64,000 nt of DNA, taken from contig NZ_FMIB01000002.1 of assembly GCF_900091475.1 (NCBI RefSeq), forward strand, positions 6,607,711 to 6,671,710, written 5' to 3'. The stretch is from Micromonospora chersina (GTDB lineage: Bacteria; Actinomycetota; Actinomycetes; Mycobacteriales; Micromonosporaceae). This document shows, one piece after another, positions 37,962-46,638 of this stretch. Every line of letters begins with the position of its first letter. Within the stretch, counting starts at the first letter, position 1. The notes beneath the pieces are model-generated. The model ran no database searches, was not told the DNA's origin, and saw only the letters and a list, made by a program, of their open reading frames with translations. The position numbers and the translations under genes were made by a program.

Positions 37962-39290
37962 ATGCCCCGACCCAGATCCTTCCTCGGCGCGATCGCCGTC
38001 GCGGCGCTTGCCATCGCCACGGCCTCCTCCACCGTCTTGAGTGGTGGTCTCGGCGCAACCACCGCGGCCGCGGACGTCGGCGCCGCCGCGACGACCGCCG
38101 GGTGCGGCAGGGCACCCGCCCTGTCCAGCGGCACCCACTCGATCCAGAGCAGCGGCCGGACCCGCACGTACATCCTCAGGGTCCCCGACAACTACGACAG
38201 CAACCGTCCCTACCGGGTGGTCTTCGGGTTCCACTGGCTGAACGGCACCGCCACCGACGTGGCCACCGGACAGACCGTGCAGCGGGACGTCTGGTCCTAC
38301 TACGGCCTGCAGCGGCTGGCGAACGAGAGCACGATCTTCGTGGCGCCCCAGGGCCTCAACAACGGCTGGGCCAACACCAACGGTGAGGACCTCACCTTCG
38401 TCGACGACATGATCCGCCAACTCGACGCCGGCCTGTGCGTCGACACGACCCAGCGTTTCGCGGTCGGCTTCAGCTACGGCGGGGCCATGAGCTACGCGAT
38501 CGCCTGCGCCCGGCCCACCGTCTTCCGAGCGGTCGCGGTCCAGTCCGGCGGGCAGCTCAGCGGATGCAGCGGCGGCACCCAGCCGGTCGCCTACCTCGGG
38601 GTGCACGGCATCCGCGACAGCGTGTTGAACATCGCCGGCGGGCGCACGCTGCGGGACCGGTTCGGCCGGAACAACGGCTGCGCCGCGCAGAACCCCGCCG
38701 AGCCGGCGCAGGGGAGCCTCACCCACCGGGTGACGACCTACTCGGGCTGCTCGGCCGGGCACCCGGTGGTGTGGGCCGCGTTCGACGAGGGGCACATCGC
38801 CGCTCCGCAGGACGGCGCCACCGGGGACAGCGGCTACCGGACCTGGGTGCCCGGCGTGGTCTGGTCGTTCTTCACCCAGTTCCAGGGCGGCACGCCGACA
38901 CCGGACCCGACCACCCCGACGCCCGGCCCGACCACCCCGACGCCCGGCCCGACCACCCCGGCGCCGGGGAGCGGGGCGTGCCGGGTGACCGCCACGGTCA
39001 ACGCGTGGAACAACGGCCTGACCGAGGACATCACGGTCACCAACACCGGCACCAGCACGATCAACGGATGGTCCCTGGTCTTCACCCTGCCCGGCGGCCA
39101 GAACATCGTCGGCGGCTGGAACGCCACCTACGCGCCCACCTCCGGCCAGGTGACCGCCCGCAACGTCGACTACAACGCCACCCTGGCGCCGAACGCCTCG
39201 CTGAGCATCGGTTTCCAGGCCACGCACACCGGCAACACGGCCCGGCCGAGCGGGTTCACCCTCAACGGCGCGGCCTGCACCGTGGCCTGA
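37962..39290 (+). CDS. Secreted CE1/PHB-depolymerase-like esterase (feruloyl esterase type) with C-terminal CBM2
   Basis: A 442-residue secreted esterase, a paralogue of the one at 16879. Signal peptide about 1-38. The catalytic domain (about 46-308) has VFGFHWLNGTATDVATG, nucleophile Ser in AVGFSYGGAMSYA, LGVHGIRDSVLNI and AAFDEGHIAAPQ. A repetitive Pro/Thr linker (three copies of TPTPGPTTP-like units, about 312-335) joins a CBM2 cellulose/xylan-binding module (about 337-442; WNNGLTEDITVTNTGTSTIN, LSIGFQATHTGNT). CBM2 at the end and CBM13 at the start in the other copy shows exchange of binding modules. ATG 37962 has GGGAGA upstream. Feruloyl esterase activity is inferred. Confidence 0.85.
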   Translation: MPRPRSFLGAIAVAALAIATASSTVLSGGLGATTAAADVGAAATTAGCGRAPALSSGTHSIQSSGRTRTYILRVPDNYDSNRPYRVVFGFHWLNGTATDVATGQTVQRDVWSYYGLQRLANESTIFVAPQGLNNGWANTNGEDLTFVDDMIRQLDAGLCVDTTQRFAVGFSYGGAMSYAIACARPTVFRAVAVQSGGQLSGCSGGTQPVAYLGVHGIRDSVLNIAGGRTLRDRFGRNNGCAAQNPAEPAQGSLTHRVTTYSGCSAGHPVVWAAFDEGHIAAPQDGATGDSGYRTWVPGVVWSFFTQFQGGTPTPDPTTPTPGPTTPTPGPTTPAPGSGACRVTATVNAWNNGLTEDITVTNTGTSTINGWSLVFTLPGGQNIVGGWNATYAPTSGQVTARNVDYNATLAPNASLSIGFQATHTGNTARPSGFTLNGAACTVA

Positions 39291-39308
39291 CCGCCAGGAC
39301 CTCACCCG

Positions 39309-39337
39309 CGCGACCCGGCGCTCCCCGCCGGGTCGCG
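39309..39337. terminator. Hairpin terminator after the CBM2-esterase gene
   Basis: A perfect 12-bp stem (CGCGACCCGGCG and complement) with a CTCCC loop, 18 bp after the stop. Confidence 0.75.
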
Positions 39338-39446
39338 ACGGGCCCGCCCGCGCCGACGAGCCGTCGGCCGACCATCCACCGCCGGTCCCGCCCACCGGCC
39401 GGACCACGACCTGCGACGGGGTACGCCGCCGCGGGAAGGAGAACCG

Positions 39447-41093
39447 ATGAGACATCTCGCCTCGGCCCGGCGCTGGGCCGCCGGCGCGGCGGCCGCGCTG
39501 CTGCTGGCCGGCACCCTGACCGGGCTACGTCCGCCCGCCGCGCTGGCGCTGGAGAACGGGGTGGCGCGCACCCCGCCGATGGGCTGGAACAGTTGGAACT
39601 CGTTCGGCTGCAACATCAACGAGACCCTGATCCGGCAGTCCGCCGACGCCATCGTCGCCAGCGGGATGCGCGATGCCGGCTACCAGTACGTCGTGGTCGA
39701 CGACTGCTGGTTCAACCCGAACCGCGACGCGGCGGGCAACCTTCAGGGCGACCCCGGCCGGTTCCCCAGCGGCATGAAGGCGCTCGGCGACTACCTGCAC
39801 GGCAAGGGCCTGAAGTTCGGCCTCTACCAGGTGCCCGTGGACCGGACCTGCGCGCAGTACTTCGGCTCGTACCCGGGCGCCACCGGCAGCCAGGGGCACG
39901 AGGCGCAGGACGCCCGGCAGTTCGCCGCCTGGGGCGTGGACTTCCTCAAGTACGACTGGTGCTCGCCGAACGGCACGATCGACCAGCAGGTGGCCACCTT
40001 CGCCAGGATGCGGGACGCCCTCGCGGCGACGGGCCGGCCCATCGTCTACAGCATCAACCCGAACAGCATCCACGCCAAGACCGGCCCGCAGCGCAACTGG
40101 GGCGACGTGGCGAACATGTGGCGGACCACCGAGGACATCACCAACGCCTGGGACACCGGCCAGACCAACGGCTACCCGATGGGCATCCAGAACATCATCA
40201 ACGTCACCGTGCCCCTGGCCGGCTACGCGCGCCCCGGCGCCTTCAACGACCCGGACATGATGGAGGTCGGCCGGGGCGGCATGACCGACACGGAAATGCG
40301 CAGCCACTTCGCCATGTGGGCCGTGCTCGCGGCGCCGCTGATCGCCGGCAACGACGTCCGATCCCAGTCGGCGGCCACCTTGAGCATCCTGACCAACCGG
40401 AACCTGATCGCGATCAACCAGGACGGCCTCGGCCTCCAGGGCGCCCAGGTCTCCTTTGACGGCACCCGACGCGTGCTGGCCAAGCCGCTGGCCAACGGCG
40501 ACGTGGCGGTCGCGCTGTTCAACCAGGGCAGCGCCACCACGACGATCTCGACCACCGCCGCCGCCGTCGGCAAGACCGGCACGAGCTTCACCCTGCTCGA
40601 CGCCTGGACCGGCGCCACCAGCACCACCGGTGGCACCATCTCGGCAAGTGTCCCCGCGCACGGCACCGTGGTCTACCGGGTCAGCGGCGGAGGAACCACC
40701 ACCCCGCCACCGGCCACCAGCGGCGCACTGGTCAGCGCGGCCTCCGGTCGCTGCCTGGACGTTCCGCAGAGCAACACCGCCAACGGCACCCAGCCGGTGA
40801 TCTGGGACTGCAACGGCGGGGCCAACCAGCGCTGGAGCATCAGCGGTGACACCCTCCAGGCCCTCGGCAAGTGCCTGGACGCCCCGCTGAACGCCACCGC
40901 GGGCGCCAAGGCGCAGATCTGGGACTGCAACGGCGGCGCCAACCAGCGCTGGAGCCGGAACACCGACGGCACCGTCCGGTCCCAGCAGTCCGGCCTCTGC
41001 CTCGACGTCAACGGCGCGGCCACGGGCAACGGCACCACTGTCATCCTCTGGACCTGCACCGCCGCGGCGAACCAGCGGTGGACCGTCCGGTAG
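39447..41093 (+). CDS. Secreted GH27 alpha-galactosidase/beta-L-arabinopyranosidase with C-terminal CBM13
   Basis: A 548-residue secreted enzyme. Signal peptide about 1-35 (PAALA). GH27 barrel about 40-330: TPPMGWNSWNSFGCNINET, YVVVDDCWF, nucleophile Asp in VDFLKYDWCSPN and acid/base Asp in GAFNDPDMMEVG. A C-terminal beta domain (about 335-410) and CBM13 trefoil (about 428-548, three repeats such as CLDVPQSNTANGTQPVIWDC) follow. GH27 includes alpha-galactosidases and also beta-L-arabinopyranosidases with this CBM13 layout in Streptomyces; in an arabinose island the latter is plausible. ATG 39447 follows GGAAGGAGA. No copy of the 14-bp operator is found directly upstream. Confidence 0.9.
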   Translation: MRHLASARRWAAGAAAALLLAGTLTGLRPPAALALENGVARTPPMGWNSWNSFGCNINETLIRQSADAIVASGMRDAGYQYVVVDDCWFNPNRDAAGNLQGDPGRFPSGMKALGDYLHGKGLKFGLYQVPVDRTCAQYFGSYPGATGSQGHEAQDARQFAAWGVDFLKYDWCSPNGTIDQQVATFARMRDALAATGRPIVYSINPNSIHAKTGPQRNWGDVANMWRTTEDITNAWDTGQTNGYPMGIQNIINVTVPLAGYARPGAFNDPDMMEVGRGGMTDTEMRSHFAMWAVLAAPLIAGNDVRSQSAATLSILTNRNLIAINQDGLGLQGAQVSFDGTRRVLAKPLANGDVAVALFNQGSATTTISTTAAAVGKTGTSFTLLDAWTGATSTTGGTISASVPAHGTVVYRVSGGGTTTPPPATSGALVSAASGRCLDVPQSNTANGTQPVIWDCNGGANQRWSISGDTLQALGKCLDAPLNATAGAKAQIWDCNGGANQRWSRNTDGTVRSQQSGLCLDVNGAATGNGTTVILWTCTAAANQRWTVR

Positions 41094-41100
41094 GGACCTG

Positions 41101-41130
41101 CCCGGCCCGGCCCGGTGCGGCCGGGCCGGG
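41101..41130. terminator. Hairpin terminator after the GH27 gene
   Basis: A 12-bp stem (CCCGGCCCGGCC with GGCCGGGCCGGG) and a six-base loop, directly after the stop and before the convergent regulator gene. Confidence 0.7.
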
Positions 41131-41148
41131 CCGGTGTCCGACGGCCGT

Positions 41149-42120
41149 TCAGGCCGGGGGCGACGCGCTGCGGAAGGTGCGGCGGTAGACGTCCGGGGGG
41201 ACGCCGAGGGTGCGGTGGAAGTGCCGGCGCAGCGTCGCGGCGGTGCCCATGCCCGCCAGGTGCGCGATGGTGTCGATGCTGTCGTCGGTGTTCTCCAGCA
41301 ACTCCTGGGCCCGGCGGACGCGCTGCGTCGACAGCCACTGGAGCGGAGTCGTGCCGGTCACCGACCTGAAGTGGCGGGCCAGGTGGCGGGAACTCATCTT
41401 CGCCCGGCGGGCCAGGTCCTCCACGGTCAGCGGACGGTCCAGCCGCTCCATGACCCAGGGAACCAGGTCGCCGAGGGGATTGTCGTCGCGGGCGGGCACC
41501 GGGGTGGTGACGAACTGGGCCTGGCCGCCGGCGCGGTGCGGCGGCACGACGAGGCGGCGGGCGACGGCGTTGGCGACCGTCGCGCCGTGGTCGCGGCGGA
41601 TGAGGTGCAGGCACAGGTCGATCGCGGCGGCCTTGCCGGCCGAGGCGAGCACGGTGCCGTTGTCGACGTAGAGGACGTCCGGGTCGACCCGTACCCGGGG
41701 ATAGCGGGCGGCCAGCGCCTCGGTGTGGGCCCAGTGCGTGGTGGCGCGCAGCCCGTCCAGCACCCCGGCGGCGGCCAGCACGAAGGCGCCCGTGCACAGT
41801 GAGACCATCCGGGCGCCCGCCTCGTGGGCCGCGCGGACGGCGTCGACCAGGCCGGCCGGCAGTTCCGCGTCGACGTCCTCCACGGCGGGGACGATCACGG
41901 TGTCGGCGCGGGCGAGCCGGTCCAGCCCGTCGTCGGGTTCCATCCAGAATCTGCCGATCCGGACCGGGCCCGGGCCGCAGACCACGAGGTCGTACCAGGG
42001 GTCCGCCAGGCCGGAGGGGTCGCGGACGAAGACCTCGCAGGCCATGGCGAGCTCGAAGTGCAGCATCGAGTCGGTGGCGGCGAGCGCGAGGGTGGCCATG
42101 TCCGAAACTGTACGGGGCAT
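41149..42120 (-). CDS. GlxA-family AraC-type transcriptional regulator (DJ-1/PfpI sensor domain)
   Basis: A 323-residue regulator: an N-terminal DJ-1/PfpI glutamine-amidotransferase-like domain (about 8-190; ARMVSLCTGAFVLAAAGVLDG with the elbow Cys, then TTHWAHTEALAARYP) and a C-terminal AraC HTH pair (about 215-318; VEDLARRAKMSSRHLARHFR, DTIAHLAGMGTAATLRRHF). ATG 42120 is used; ATG 42099 (MATLALAA) is an alternative, and neither has a clear Shine-Dalgarno sequence. It is divergent from the saccharopine-dehydrogenase-like gene, which is its likely target. It is probably not part of the arabinose regulon despite the AraC name. Confidence 0.9.
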   Translation of the reverse strand: MPRTVSDMATLALAATDSMLHFELAMACEVFVRDPSGLADPWYDLVVCGPGPVRIGRFWMEPDDGLDRLARADTVIVPAVEDVDAELPAGLVDAVRAAHEAGARMVSLCTGAFVLAAAGVLDGLRATTHWAHTEALAARYPRVRVDPDVLYVDNGTVLASAGKAAAIDLCLHLIRRDHGATVANAVARRLVVPPHRAGGQAQFVTTPVPARDDNPLGDLVPWVMERLDRPLTVEDLARRAKMSSRHLARHFRSVTGTTPLQWLSTQRVRRAQELLENTDDSIDTIAHLAGMGTAATLRRHFHRTLGVPPDVYRRTFRSASPPA

Positions 42121-42197
42121 GGCGTTCCAGACACTGTCGGGAGGCGGCCGCCGCTGAGAGGCTCTTCCCAGTCGATCTTTCGAGGGAGGAACCGCGG

Positions 42198-43259
42198 ATG
42201 GATACGGGTCAGACCGTGGCGGTGTTCGGCGCGTACGGGCACACCGGGCGCTTCGTGGTGACGGAGCTGCGCGAGCGCGGGTTCGTCCCGCTTCTCGTCG
42301 GTCGCGACGCGGGCCGGCTCCAGGCGCTGGCGGCGTCGCATCCGGGGCTCGTACACCGGGTGGCGTCGGTCGACGACCCGGCCTCGCTGGACCGGGCCCT
42401 TCGGGGCGCTGCCGCGGTCGTCAACTGCGCCGGCCCGTTCGCCTCGACCGCGGGCCCGGTGATCGAGGCCGCGTTGCGGGCGCGGATCCCGTACGTGGAC
42501 GTGGCCGCCGAGATCGAGGCCAACCTCGACACGTTCGCGCACTACGCGGACCGCGCCCGGGCTGCGGGTGTCGCGGTGGTCCCGGCGATGGCCTTCTTCG
42601 GCGGGCTCGGCGACCTGCTGGTGACGACGGCGATGGGCGAGTGGACGGCGGCCGACGAGGCGCACGTCGCGTACGGGCTGAGCAGTTGGCACCCCACGGC
42701 CGGGACCCTCGCCTCCGGCACGGTCTCCCGGGACCGGCGCGCCGGCCGGCGGGTCCGCTACACCGGTGGCCGCCTCGAGTACCACGCCGACGAGAGCGAG
42801 CTGCCGACCCTGGACTGGGAGTTCCCCGCGCCGATGGGTCGCCGGCCCGTCCTCGGCGGGTTCACGATGGCCGACGTCGTGACCGTGCCCAGCCACCTGT
42901 CCATTCCCGAGGTGCGCACCTACATGACCACGGACGCGGCCCGGGACCTGGCCGGTCCGGACACCCCCGCGCCGGCCGCTGTCGACGAACTCGGCCGGTC
43001 CGCGCAGACGTTCACCGTCGACGTCGTCGTGCGCGCGGGCGACACGCGACGGCGCGTCGTCGCCCACGGCCGGGACATCTACGCCGTCAGCGCGCCGCTG
43101 GCGGTCGAGGCGGTGCGGCGCATCCTCGCCGGCCGGATCAGGACGAGCGGCGTCGCCTCCGCCGGTCGGATCTTCGACGCGCCGGACTTCCTCCGCGCGC
43201 TGTCGGCGTACCTCTCGGTCGAGCCCTGCCCGGAGTCGCACGCGCCGCAGGTCGCCTGA
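42198..43259 (+). CDS. Saccharopine dehydrogenase NADP-binding-domain protein (trans-acting enoyl reductase-like)
   Basis: A 353-residue protein with an N-terminal Rossmann fold (TVAVFGAYGHTGRFVVTELRERG, glycine motif GAYGHTG), followed by AAVVNCAGPFASTAGPVIEAAL and VPAMAFFGGLGDLLVTTAMG, as in saccharopine-dehydrogenase-like and enoyl-reductase-like oxidoreductases of actinobacteria. The substrate is unknown. ATG 42198 follows GGGAGGA. It is divergently placed to the GlxA-type regulator with 77 bp between, suggesting regulation by it. Confidence 0.8.
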   Translation: MDTGQTVAVFGAYGHTGRFVVTELRERGFVPLLVGRDAGRLQALAASHPGLVHRVASVDDPASLDRALRGAAAVVNCAGPFASTAGPVIEAALRARIPYVDVAAEIEANLDTFAHYADRARAAGVAVVPAMAFFGGLGDLLVTTAMGEWTAADEAHVAYGLSSWHPTAGTLASGTVSRDRRAGRRVRYTGGRLEYHADESELPTLDWEFPAPMGRRPVLGGFTMADVVTVPSHLSIPEVRTYMTTDAARDLAGPDTPAPAAVDELGRSAQTFTVDVVVRAGDTRRRVVAHGRDIYAVSAPLAVEAVRRILAGRIRTSGVASAGRIFDAPDFLRALSAYLSVEPCPESHAPQVA

Positions 43260-43416
43260 CCGCCCCGGCGCCGGCGGGACAACCCCGGTGGTACGGCGCC
43301 GCGGGCGCGCGCAACCCCGGTGGTAGGGCCAGAGGCAACTCCGGCATGACGACCGGTGACCACCCTGGTACATACGCTGCCGCAGGAAGTCGTCAGGCCA
43401 GCGAAGGGGATCCCCG

Positions 43417-43839
43417 ATGAACGTCCGTCACCTGCTCACCGTCGCCACCGCCGTTCCGCTCGGCGCGTTCGGGCTCGCCGCGCCGGCGGCCGCGCACGTC
43501 TCGGCCCAGCCGATCGCCGCCAGCGCCTACACGATGAGCGCCGGGCGGCTCGGCGCCAGCGTCGGCGCCCTCCTGGGCCTGGCCGGCGTGATCATCGGCG
43601 GGCTGGCGCTGGCCCGTCCCGCCGGTCGTCTCGGCACCGCGTCCGGGCGGCTCGGCGCCACGGTGGCCCTGGCGGCGGGGATCGTCGGCATGGCGCTCGG
43701 CGGGCTGGTCGCGGCCACCGCCGACGGTGGTGTGGGCACCGGCAACGGGCTGGGCGGCGCGTACGTGGCCCTGCTGGTGGGGCTGATCGCCGTGGTCCTC
43801 GGTGGGCTGGCCCTGGCCCGCTCCCGCCGCACCGCCTGA
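43417..43839 (+). CDS. DUF6223-like small membrane protein
   Basis: A 140-residue protein with a signal-like first helix (about 7-27, ending AAPAAAH) and three further hydrophobic helices rich in Gly/Ala/Val (about 47-65, 77-99, 114-132). The repeated GxLGA-x-V and GGLALAR patterns match the DUF6223 family of actinobacterial membrane proteins. No function is known. ATG 43417 follows GAAGGGG. It stands alone; two copies of a 14-bp sequence occur upstream. Confidence 0.65.
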   Translation: MNVRHLLTVATAVPLGAFGLAAPAAAHVSAQPIAASAYTMSAGRLGASVGALLGLAGVIIGGLALARPAGRLGTASGRLGATVALAAGIVGMALGGLVAATADGGVGTGNGLGGAYVALLVGLIAVVLGGLALARSRRTA

Positions 43840-43869
43840 CCGGCCGGCCGCGGCACCGGCAGGCCGTGG

Positions 43870-44532
43870 TCAGGAGGGGGTGAGCCAGCGGGGCACGGTC
43901 AGGCCGGACTCGTACGCGAGGATCACCAGCTGGGCGCGGTCCCGGACCCGGGTCTTGGTCATGATCCTGCTGACGTGCGTCTTCGCCGTGGCCGGGCTAA
44001 GCACCAGGCGTGCCGCGATCTCGTCGTTGGACAGGCCGGCGGCGACGAGCGCCATCACCTCCCGCTCCCGTTCGGTGAGCGCGGCCAGCCGCGGCCCCGG
44101 GTCCGGGTGGGTGGCCCGGGCGGTGAACTCGGCGATCAGCCGGCGGGTGATGGCCGGCGCGATGAGCGCGTCGCCGCGGGCCACCACCCGCACGCCGTGG
44201 ATCAGCTCCGCCGGCTCGGTGTCCTTGACCAGGAAGCCGCTCGCGCCGGCACGCAGGGCGCCGTAGACGTAGTCGTCCAGGTCGAACGTGGTCAGGATGA
44301 TCACGCGGATGTCGGAGTCCGGGGCGATCTGCCGGGTGGCGGCCAGGCCGTCCAGCCCGGGCATCCGGATGTCCATGAGGACGACGTCCGGGCGCAGCTG
44401 TCGGGAGAGCCGCACCGCCTCGGCGCCGTCGGCGGCCTCGCCGACCACCTCGATGCCGGGCTCACCGTCGAGGATGGACCGGAAGCCGGCGCGTACCAGG
44501 GTCTGGTCGTCGGCGAGCAGCACCCGGATCAC
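43870..44532 (-). CDS. NarL/FixJ-type response regulator
   Basis: A 220-residue response regulator: receiver domain 1-120 (IRVLLADDQTLVRAGFRSIL, phospho-acceptor Asp in VVLMDIRMPGLDG, Lys in FLVKDTEP) and a C-terminal LuxR-type HTH (about 150-210; LTEREREVMALVAAGLSNDEI, ATAKTHVSRIMTK). It overlaps the sensor kinase gene by ATGA and forms a classical pair with it. The signal and target genes are unknown. Confidence 0.95.
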   Translation of the reverse strand: MIRVLLADDQTLVRAGFRSILDGEPGIEVVGEAADGAEAVRLSRQLRPDVVLMDIRMPGLDGLAATRQIAPDSDIRVIILTTFDLDDYVYGALRAGASGFLVKDTEPAELIHGVRVVARGDALIAPAITRRLIAEFTARATHPDPGPRLAALTEREREVMALVAAGLSNDEIAARLVLSPATAKTHVSRIMTKTRVRDRAQLVILAYESGLTVPRWLTPS

Positions 44533-45674
44533 GCCGGGTCTCCCGCCGGCACCGGGCCCGGCCGCAGCGGCAGCCGGGCGCGGACCCGGAAGCCGCCGTC
44601 CGGCCCGGAGCCCGTGGTCAGCGAACCGCCCAGCGCCCGCGCCCGCTCGCCCATGCCGAGGATCCCGTTGCCGGGCGCGCCCGGCGCGGTGGTGCCGTCG
44701 TCCTCGACCTCGACGAGCACGTCGTCGCGGTCGGACCGGACCCGCACCACCGCGGAGGTGGCCGTGGCGTGCCGGGTCACGTTGGTGAGCGCCTCCTGGA
44801 CGATCCGGTACGCCGCGAGGTCGACCTCCGGTGGCAGTGGCCGGATCTCGGCGACCTCGGTGCGGATCGCCAGCCCGGACCGCCCGGCCGTGGTGACCAG
44901 CTCGCCGAGGCGGTTCAGGCCCAGCGCGGGCGTGGTCGGCGCCGCGCCCTCCTGCCGGAGCGCGTCAAGTGTGCCGCGCAGCTCCCGCAACATCTCCTTG
45001 CTGGTCTGCTTGATCGCGGTGAGCGCCTGCTCGGACCGGGTGGGGTCCGGCCGGTGCAGCGCGGCGCTGGCCTGCACGTTGATCAGCGAGAGGTGGTGGC
45101 CGAGCGCGTCGTGCAGGTCGCGGGCGATCCGCAGCCGCTCCTCGGTGGCCCGGCGCCGGGCCTCCTCCTCCAGCCGCCGCTCCGCGGCGAGTGTCCGGGC
45201 CCGTGCCTCGGCCAGGTAGGCCCGTCGGTTGCGGGTCACGCCGACGATGACGGCGGTGAGCCAGCCGGCGTGCAGCAGCGTGGCCCCGTTACCGGTGGTC
45301 GCGGTTCTGCCGGCGCCGTCCGCGACGGCGAAGGCGGCCACCGAGGCGACGCCGAGCCCGATGGCGACGGCCAGGTGTCCCTCGTCGACCACCGTGTAGA
45401 GCGCCACGACGAACACCAGCATGATCGGCCCGGGGCGGTGCAGCAACGCCCCGTACGCGGCGACGGCGGCAAGCGCCACCACGCCCACCGCGACCGGATG
45501 GCGGCGACGGAGCCACAGCGCGCCGGAGGAGGCCAGCACGGCTGCCAGCGCCGCCCACTCGGCGGCGGTGTCGATGCCCCGCGACTGCGCCACGAGGCCG
45601 CCCAGGGCGACCAGGCCGACCACGAGCACCAGGGCCACGTTCGTCGCCCGGCCGTGCCGAAGCCCCGTCCACAT
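44529..45674 (-). CDS. Sensor histidine kinase (HisKA_3 type)
   Basis: A 381-residue kinase with five to six N-terminal membrane helices (about 10-150), a coiled linker (AEARARTLAAERRLEEEARR), the dimerisation and phosphorylation helix RIARDLHDALGHHLSLINVQ (phospho-His in DLHD) and a HATPase domain (RIVQEALTNVTRHATAT, VEVEDDG, GNGILGMGERARALGG). ATG 45674 is preferred; an in-frame upstream extension is possible. It is partner of the response regulator downstream and divergent from the ArsR gene. Confidence 0.93.
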   Translation of the reverse strand: MWTGLRHGRATNVALVLVVGLVALGGLVAQSRGIDTAAEWAALAAVLASSGALWLRRRHPVAVGVVALAAVAAYGALLHRPGPIMLVFVVALYTVVDEGHLAVAIGLGVASVAAFAVADGAGRTATTGNGATLLHAGWLTAVIVGVTRNRRAYLAEARARTLAAERRLEEEARRRATEERLRIARDLHDALGHHLSLINVQASAALHRPDPTRSEQALTAIKQTSKEMLRELRGTLDALRQEGAAPTTPALGLNRLGELVTTAGRSGLAIRTEVAEIRPLPPEVDLAAYRIVQEALTNVTRHATATSAVVRVRSDRDDVLVEVEDDGTTAPGAPGNGILGMGERARALGGSLTTGSGPDGGFRVRARLPLRPGPVPAGDPA

Positions 45675-45712
45675 GCGTCGAAGCCTAACCCTCCCCGGCC
45701 GGCGCGCGACCC

Positions 45713-45741
45713 TTGACGCTGGCATCGGTAAGCCGTAACGT
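45713..45741 (+). promoter_or_regulatory. Promoter giving a probable leaderless ArsR transcript
   Basis: TTGACG (45713-45718), 17 bases, TAACGT (45736-45741). Transcription should begin about seven bases later, at or next to the GTG at 45749, and no ribosome binding site exists. CGGTAAG (45726-45732) and CTTACCG (45756-45762) form an inverted repeat around the start that may be the operator. Confidence 0.6.
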
Positions 45742-45748
45742 ACCGTTC

Positions 45749-46072
45749 GTGGCTACTTACCGAACGGCCGACGGATGGGACGCGTTGGGCGATCCGACCC
45801 GGCGCGCCATCGTCGCCTGCCTGGCCGAGCGACCCCGCGCCGTCGGCGAGCTCGCCGACGAACTGCCGGTCAGCCGGCCCGCGGTGTCCCAGCACCTCAA
45901 GGTCCTCAAGGAGGCCGGGCTGGTCACCGACCAGGCGGCCGGCACCCGCCGGGTCTACCGGCTCAACCCGGCGGGGGTGGCCGCGCTGCGCGACCAGTTG
46001 GAGACGTTCTGGCACCGCGCGCTGGACAGCTATCAGGACGTCGTCGAAGAACCGACCGAGGAGACACCATGA
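45749..46072 (+). CDS. ArsR-family transcriptional regulator
   Basis: A 107-residue winged-helix repressor: WDALGDPTRRAIVACLAERP, ELADELPVSRPAVSQHLKVL, EAGLVTDQAAGTRRVYRLNP. No metal-binding cysteines are present. GTG 45749 fits the family's beginning and coincides with the predicted transcription start, suggesting leaderless translation. It overlaps the following SRPBCC gene by ATGA. Pairs of this ArsR type with an AHSA1/SRPBCC protein are frequent in actinobacteria; the ligand is unknown. Confidence 0.9.
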   Translation: MATYRTADGWDALGDPTRRAIVACLAERPRAVGELADELPVSRPAVSQHLKVLKEAGLVTDQAAGTRRVYRLNPAGVAALRDQLETFWHRALDSYQDVVEEPTEETP

Positions 46073-46557
46073 CCGGAACAACAGCCGCGGCCGTCCGGCG
46101 GCAGATCGTCGTCGAGGCGCCGCTCGAACGGGCGTTCACCGTGTTCACCGAGCGGTTCGGTGACTTCAAGCCGCCGGAGCACAACCTGCTCGGCGCGCCG
46201 ATCGCGGAGACGGTGTTCGAGCCCAAGGTCGGCGGCCACATCTACGACCGGGGCGTCGACGGCAGCGAATGCCGGTGGGCGCGCGTGCTCGCCTTCGAAC
46301 CGCCGCACCGGGTCGTGTTCAGCTGGGACATCAGTCCCCAGTGGCAGGTCGAGGCCGACCCGGACAACACCAGCGAGGTCGAGGTCCGGTTCGTCGCCGA
46401 GACCCCGCAGCGCACCCGCGTGGAGCTGGAGCACCGCCACATCGACCGGCACGGGCCGGGCTGGCAGGCCGTCAGCGACGGTGTCGGTCACGACGAGGGC
46501 TGGCCGCTCTACCTCGCCCGGTACGCCGCGCTGTTCACCGGAGCGTCCGAAAGTTAG
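46069..46557 (+). CDS. SRPBCC (AHSA1/START-like) domain protein
   Basis: A 162-residue single-domain protein. VRRQIVVEAPLERAFTVFTE, GGHIYDRGVDGSECRWARVLAFEPPHRVVFSW and GWPLYLARYAALF are typical of AHSA1-type SRPBCC proteins, which hold a hydrophobic cavity for small ligands. It is translationally coupled to the ArsR regulator and probably works with it in one response; no enzymatic residues can be assigned. Confidence 0.88.
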   Translation: MTGTTAAAVRRQIVVEAPLERAFTVFTERFGDFKPPEHNLLGAPIAETVFEPKVGGHIYDRGVDGSECRWARVLAFEPPHRVVFSWDISPQWQVEADPDNTSEVEVRFVAETPQRTRVELEHRHIDRHGPGWQAVSDGVGHDEGWPLYLARYAALFTGASES

Positions 46558-46638
46558 TTTCGGGTCAATCGGCACCAACGGCAAGAATATCCAAACGGGC
46601 GTGGACCGGGCCGCGGGCGACCGCTAGCTTCCCCAGTC

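Noticed and set aside
38895..38970. Tandem short repeats as a CRISPR or minisatellite
   Set aside because: They encode the Pro/Thr linker between esterase and CBM2 in frame, a common feature of modular glycosidases and esterases.
41149..42120. AraC-type gene as the arabinose regulator
   Set aside because: It is a GlxA-type protein with a DJ-1/PfpI sensor domain divergent from an unrelated oxidoreductase gene; the operators of the island are LacI-style palindromes.
46558..46638. c-di-AMP (ydaO-type) riboswitch before the secreted wall enzyme
   Set aside because: Only 81 bp separate the genes, too short for that riboswitch, and none of its conserved core is visible.
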